NCBI GenBank assembly: GCA_937925645.1
Contig: CALAMB010000198.1
Span: 1 to 8,500, forward strand
Source: an uncultured Acidobacteriota bacterium
Lineage (GTDB): Bacteria; Acidobacteriota; JAAYUB01
Direction: 5' to 3'
DNA: 8,500 nt
The notes beneath the pieces are model-generated. The model searched no databases, had not been told where the DNA came from, and saw only the letters and a program-made list of their open reading frames with translations. Positions 5,881 through 8,500 of this stretch are shown here, piece by piece. The position numbers and the translations under genes are program-made. Each line of letters starts with the position of its first letter. Position 1 is the stretch's first letter.

Positions 5881-7301
5881 AAACGGTCCGGATTGCTGCG
5901 TTGGCCGGCCTCGTGCTGCTGTCCGCCTGCGCGGTGGGGCCCAGGTACGTCCGGCCCGACATCGAGGTGCCCCCCGATTTCCGGGGCGAGGGCGTAGCGG
6001 CGTCCCCCGGCGCCGCGACCGCGGGCGACATGGGCTGGTGGGAAGTGTACCGGGACCCGGTGCTGCAGGACCTGATCCGCGCCGCGCTGGAGCGGAACCA
6101 CGACGTCCGCCTCGCCGCCGAGCGGGTGCTGGCGGCGGAGGCGCAGCTCGGCATCACCCGCGCCAACCAGTTCCCCGGCGTCGGCGGAGTGGGCGAATAC
6201 CAGGTGGGCCGGACGTCCCGCGAGGGATACGTCACCACGCCGGGTTACCCGTACGTGCAGCGCAACCACACCCTGGCGCTGAGCGCGTTCTTCGAGTTGG
6301 ACCTGTGGGGCCGGCTGCGCCGCGCCACCGAGGCGGCGCGGGCGGAGCTGCTGGCCACTGAGGCGGCCCGCCGGACGGTGACGCTGACGCTGGTGGGCGG
6401 CGTCGCGGCCGGCTACTTCGGCTTGCGCGAGCTGGACCTGGAGCTGGACATCGCGGAACGCACCCTGGCGTCCCGCCAGAAATCGCTGGACCTGGTCCGG
6501 GCCCGGCAGACCGGCGGCGTGAGCAGCATGCTGGAGGTGGACCAGGCCCAGGGGCTGGTGTCGGCCGCCGCCGCCGCCATCCCGGACATCAAGCGCCGCA
6601 TCGCCCAGCAGGAGAATTTCCTCAGCCTGCTGCTGGGGCGTAACCCGGGGGACATCCCCCGCGGCCGGGCGTTGACGGAGCACGTGCTGGGCGTGACCGT
6701 GCCGGCGGGGCTCCCCTCGTCGCTCCTGGAGCGGCGGCCCGACATCGGCCAGGCCGAGCAGCAGCTCGTCGCCGCCAACGCCCGCATCGGGGTGGCCAAG
6801 GCGGCCTACTTCCCCCAGATCACCCTGACCGGCCTGGCGGGGACGATGAGCAAGGACTTCAACAACCTGTTCTCCGGCCCGAGCTGGACATGGAACTTCC
6901 TGCCGCAGGTGTCGGTACCCATTTTCACCGCGGGCAAAATCAAGTCCGGCGTGCGGGTCAGCGAATCGCTGCAGCGGCAGGCGCTCATCCGGTACGAGCA
7001 GACCATCCAGAACGCCTTCCGCGAGGTGGCCGACGCCATGGTGGCGTACCGCCGCCAGCTGGAGTACGTGGCCGAGCTGCAGAAGCTCACCGACACGCTG
7101 GACGACCAGGCGCGGCTGTCCCGCCTGCGCTACACCGGCGGCGTGACCAGCTACCTGGAAGTGCTGGACTCCGAACGCCAGTTCTTCGACGCGGAGATCA
7201 ACCTGGCCCGGGCGCAGCTCGCCGAACTCGTGGCGCTGGTGGACCTCTACAAGGCGCTCGGCGGCGGCTGGCGGGAGCCGCCGCCCGCCGCTCAGCCCTG
7301 A
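5877..7301 (+). CDS. RND outer-membrane factor lipoprotein (NodT/OprM family)
   Basis: This 474-residue trimeric outer-membrane/periplasmic tunnel completes the pump. A short signal ends in the lipobox LLSAC with Cys18 lipidated, followed by the family's almost invariant AVGPRYVRP opening. Two outer-membrane-efflux repeats follow, each with long periplasmic helices. The first (about 50-265) includes FFELDLWGRLRR. The second (about 270-465) opens with LPSSLLERRPDIGQAEQQL from 279 and includes AYFPQITLTG and FLPQVSVPIFTAG. The end YKALGGGW is characteristic of the family. Length is normal. The gene overlaps the permease stop by four bases (ATGA), so the pump does not need to borrow a TolC from elsewhere. 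Family assignment is firm. Confidence 0.96.
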   Translation: MKTVRIAALAGLVLLSACAVGPRYVRPDIEVPPDFRGEGVAASPGAATAGDMGWWEVYRDPVLQDLIRAALERNHDVRLAAERVLAAEAQLGITRANQFPGVGGVGEYQVGRTSREGYVTTPGYPYVQRNHTLALSAFFELDLWGRLRRATEAARAELLATEAARRTVTLTLVGGVAAGYFGLRELDLELDIAERTLASRQKSLDLVRARQTGGVSSMLEVDQAQGLVSAAAAAIPDIKRRIAQQENFLSLLLGRNPGDIPRGRALTEHVLGVTVPAGLPSSLLERRPDIGQAEQQLVAANARIGVAKAAYFPQITLTGLAGTMSKDFNNLFSGPSWTWNFLPQVSVPIFTAGKIKSGVRVSESLQRQALIRYEQTIQNAFREVADAMVAYRRQLEYVAELQKLTDTLDDQARLSRLRYTGGVTSYLEVLDSERQFFDAEINLARAQLAELVALVDLYKALGGGWREPPPAAQP

Positions 7302-7322
7302 GCATCAACAGCCAGAGGCCCC

Positions 7323-8012
7323 ATGAAACCGATCCATCAGCACTTGCGGGAATTCTGGTGGCAGGACCGCAGCATGGTCGCCCTGCTGGTGGGCCTGGTG
7401 GTGGTGATTTTCATCATCTACCCGATGGGCGGACTGGGCCACACCTACGGTTGGCTCCTTCAGGTGTGCATCTCCGTCATCCTCATCGCCGGCGTGGGGG
7501 CGGTGGCCCGGACGCGGGCCACCACCTGGTTGGTCGCGGGGGTCGCCGTGGCCGGGCTGGTATCCCGCTGGCTGGTCTTCCTGCGGCCCAGCCCGGAGCG
7601 GGTGCTGATGGACGCCGTGCTCTTCGCGCTGGTCCTCGGCGTGCTCGCGGCGGTGGTGCTGGTCCAGGTGTTCCGGGACGGGCCCATCACCGCGGGCCGC
7701 ATCGTGGGCGCGGTGGTGTTCTACCTGTTGCTGGGTTTGATGTGGGCCAACGTTTACACGATCGTCGTCCTGGTCCGGTCCGACGCGTTTCAATTTCCCG
7801 TGGCGCCCCGGTCCGCCAACGAACTGGTGGCCCAGTTGATCTACTTCAGCTTCGTCACCCTGACGACGACGGGCTACGGGGACGTTCTCCCGCTCCACCC
7901 CCTGGCCCGCACCCTGACGAACCTGGAGGCGCTGGTGGGCCAGCTCTATCCGGCGATCCTCATCGCCCGGCTGGTGTCGCTGGAGCTGATGCGCCGGCAG
8001 GCGGACAAATAG
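7323..8012 (+). CDS. Small potassium-channel-type membrane protein (Ion_trans_2 pore)
   Basis: This 229-residue integral membrane protein has the sequence FVTLTTTGYGDVLP. The filter TTTGYGD at 181-187 is the canonical K+ selectivity filter with its pore helix just before it (about 168-180). Hydrophobic segments are visible near 18-36, 43-62, 68-87, 95-117 and 126-151, with an inner helix near 200-224 carrying LEALVGQLYPAILIARLVSLEL. That suggests six membrane segments with the pore between the fifth and sixth. The fourth segment lacks regularly spaced arginines, so no voltage sensor is evident. The protein stops about five residues after the inner helix, so it has no RCK, cyclic-nucleotide or other gating domain. 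The start ATG has AGAGG 4 nt ahead, and the gene follows the efflux operon by 21 bp. It may be co-transcribed, though a functional link to efflux is not shown. K+ channel fold: confident. Physiological role: unknown. Confidence 0.9.
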   Translation: MKPIHQHLREFWWQDRSMVALLVGLVVVIFIIYPMGGLGHTYGWLLQVCISVILIAGVGAVARTRATTWLVAGVAVAGLVSRWLVFLRPSPERVLMDAVLFALVLGVLAAVVLVQVFRDGPITAGRIVGAVVFYLLLGLMWANVYTIVVLVRSDAFQFPVAPRSANELVAQLIYFSFVTLTTTGYGDVLPLHPLARTLTNLEALVGQLYPAILIARLVSLELMRRQADK

Positions 8013-8118
8013 TTCACGACCGCCGGGCGGTGGCAAAGTCCGGCCGGATAAGCCGGGTGCTGGTGTTCGACGCGATCCGGTGGGATCGGATCACTCCCCA
8101 ACGGAGATGACCTGCTCG

Positions 8119-8500
8119 ATGAATATGCTGAATTCTATCACCCCCGCGGTGCCGGACGGTTCGCCCGAACCTTCGATGGTGGAACTGGTCCTCGCGGCCA
8201 TCCCCCCGGCGGAGCGGGCGGCGCGTGAGGCGGCGGCGCTGGCCGAACGGTTGGGCGCGCTGGATGCCGCACCCGACCTGTCGGCGCGCCTGGCCGCTTT
8301 CGTTCGAGTGATTCGCTGGACCCGGACCTGGCGCGGACTGCTGCCGCCGGTCCATCCGGACCAGTCATTGCCTGAAGCGGCGCTTTCGCGGATTCACCAC
8401 CTGCTGGACCTGTTGGAGCGCGCGCCGGAAGTCCGCGCGCGGGTTCAGCGGGCGGTGGGCCGGATCCTGGCCGAAACCGACGCCCTGGCCCTGTTCGCCG
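8119..8500 (+). CDS. 5' part of an unassigned helical protein, possibly Gcr-type 'site-specific recombinase' family
   Basis: The frame opens at ATG 8119 and continues past the window end (127 residues seen). Third positions keep the G/C preference of the neighbouring genes, which supports it being real. The visible part is soluble-looking, mostly helical and rich in Ala, Leu, Arg and Glu. It has no signal peptide and no catalytic motif. The stretch HHLLDLLERAPEVRARVQRA (from 91), followed by ILAETDALALFA, resembles the N-terminal region of the poorly understood family annotated 'site-specific recombinase' (Pfam SpecificRecomb, gonococcal Gcr). That is recognition from memory and tentative. 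The start is uncertain: in-frame ATGs lie at 8107, 8119 and 8125. GGAG at 8103-8106 abuts the first and is about 12 nt from the second. The frame is also open further upstream, with a GTG at 8080. It follows the channel gene by 106 bp. Confidence 0.6.
   Translation, partial: MNMLNSITPAVPDGSPEPSMVELVLAAIPPAERAAREAAALAERLGALDAAPDLSARLAAFVRVIRWTRTWRGLLPPVHPDQSLPEAALSRIHHLLDLLERAPEVRARVQRAVGRILAETDALALFA

Noticed and set aside
8019..8031. GC-rich hairpin ACCGCC-G-GGCGGT 6 nt after the channel stop, as a terminator
   Set aside because: The usable stem is about 5 bp with a tight loop and no T-run follows, so I do not call it a rho-independent terminator.
8074..8092. GATCCG / CGGATC dyad with a 7-nt loop before the last gene
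   Set aside because: Only six pairs, no T-run, and no clear promoter context. Such short dyads are common by chance in GC-rich DNA.

Overview
The window comes from a GC-rich Gram-negative bacterium. The evidence is an outer-membrane porin ending in an aromatic residue, and a complete tripartite RND efflux system with two lipoproteins. Coding regions strongly prefer G or C at third codon positions. I cannot place it more exactly. The intergenic repeats resemble ones I associate with GC-rich environmental lineages such as Acidobacteriota, Planctomycetota and Verrucomicrobiota, but that is recollection, not a test. The first 53 bases are not biological: they are an untrimmed Illumina P5/TruSeq adapter. 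The window therefore starts at a raw contig end, and the first gene is cut by that end.

Layout, all genes on the + strand: (1) 1-53, sequencing adapter. (2) 54-921, 3' part of a Gram-negative porin gene. (3) 922-1384, a gene-free stretch of very uneven composition. It holds two imperfect inverted-repeat arms (950-977 and 1229-1256) that enclose an AT-rich block with TCATTGG-type repeats and an 84-bp array of 7-bp units (consensus GTCCCAG). The array's minus strand carries evenly spaced GGG runs suited to G-quadruplex formation. After the right arm come a candidate sigma70 promoter and a good ribosome binding site. (4) 1385-7301, a three-gene efflux operon: periplasmic adaptor lipoprotein, HAE1/AcrB-type RND permease, and NodT/OprM-type outer-membrane factor lipoprotein. 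Both junctions overlap (TGATG and ATGA), so the three are probably translationally coupled. (5) 7323-8012, a small potassium-channel-type membrane protein with a canonical TTTGYGD filter, 21 bp after the operon. (6) 8119 to the window end, the 5' part of an unassigned helical protein that weakly resembles the 'site-specific recombinase' (Gcr-type) family.

The efflux genes make one envelope-spanning machine: the permease captures substrates from the periplasm or inner membrane using proton flow, the adaptor bridges, and the outer-membrane factor forms the exit duct. No TetR, LysR or two-component regulator lies beside the operon in this window. I found no tRNA, rRNA, CRISPR array or transposase. 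The protein-coding part is ordinary. The unusual part is the composite repeat region between the porin and the efflux operon.
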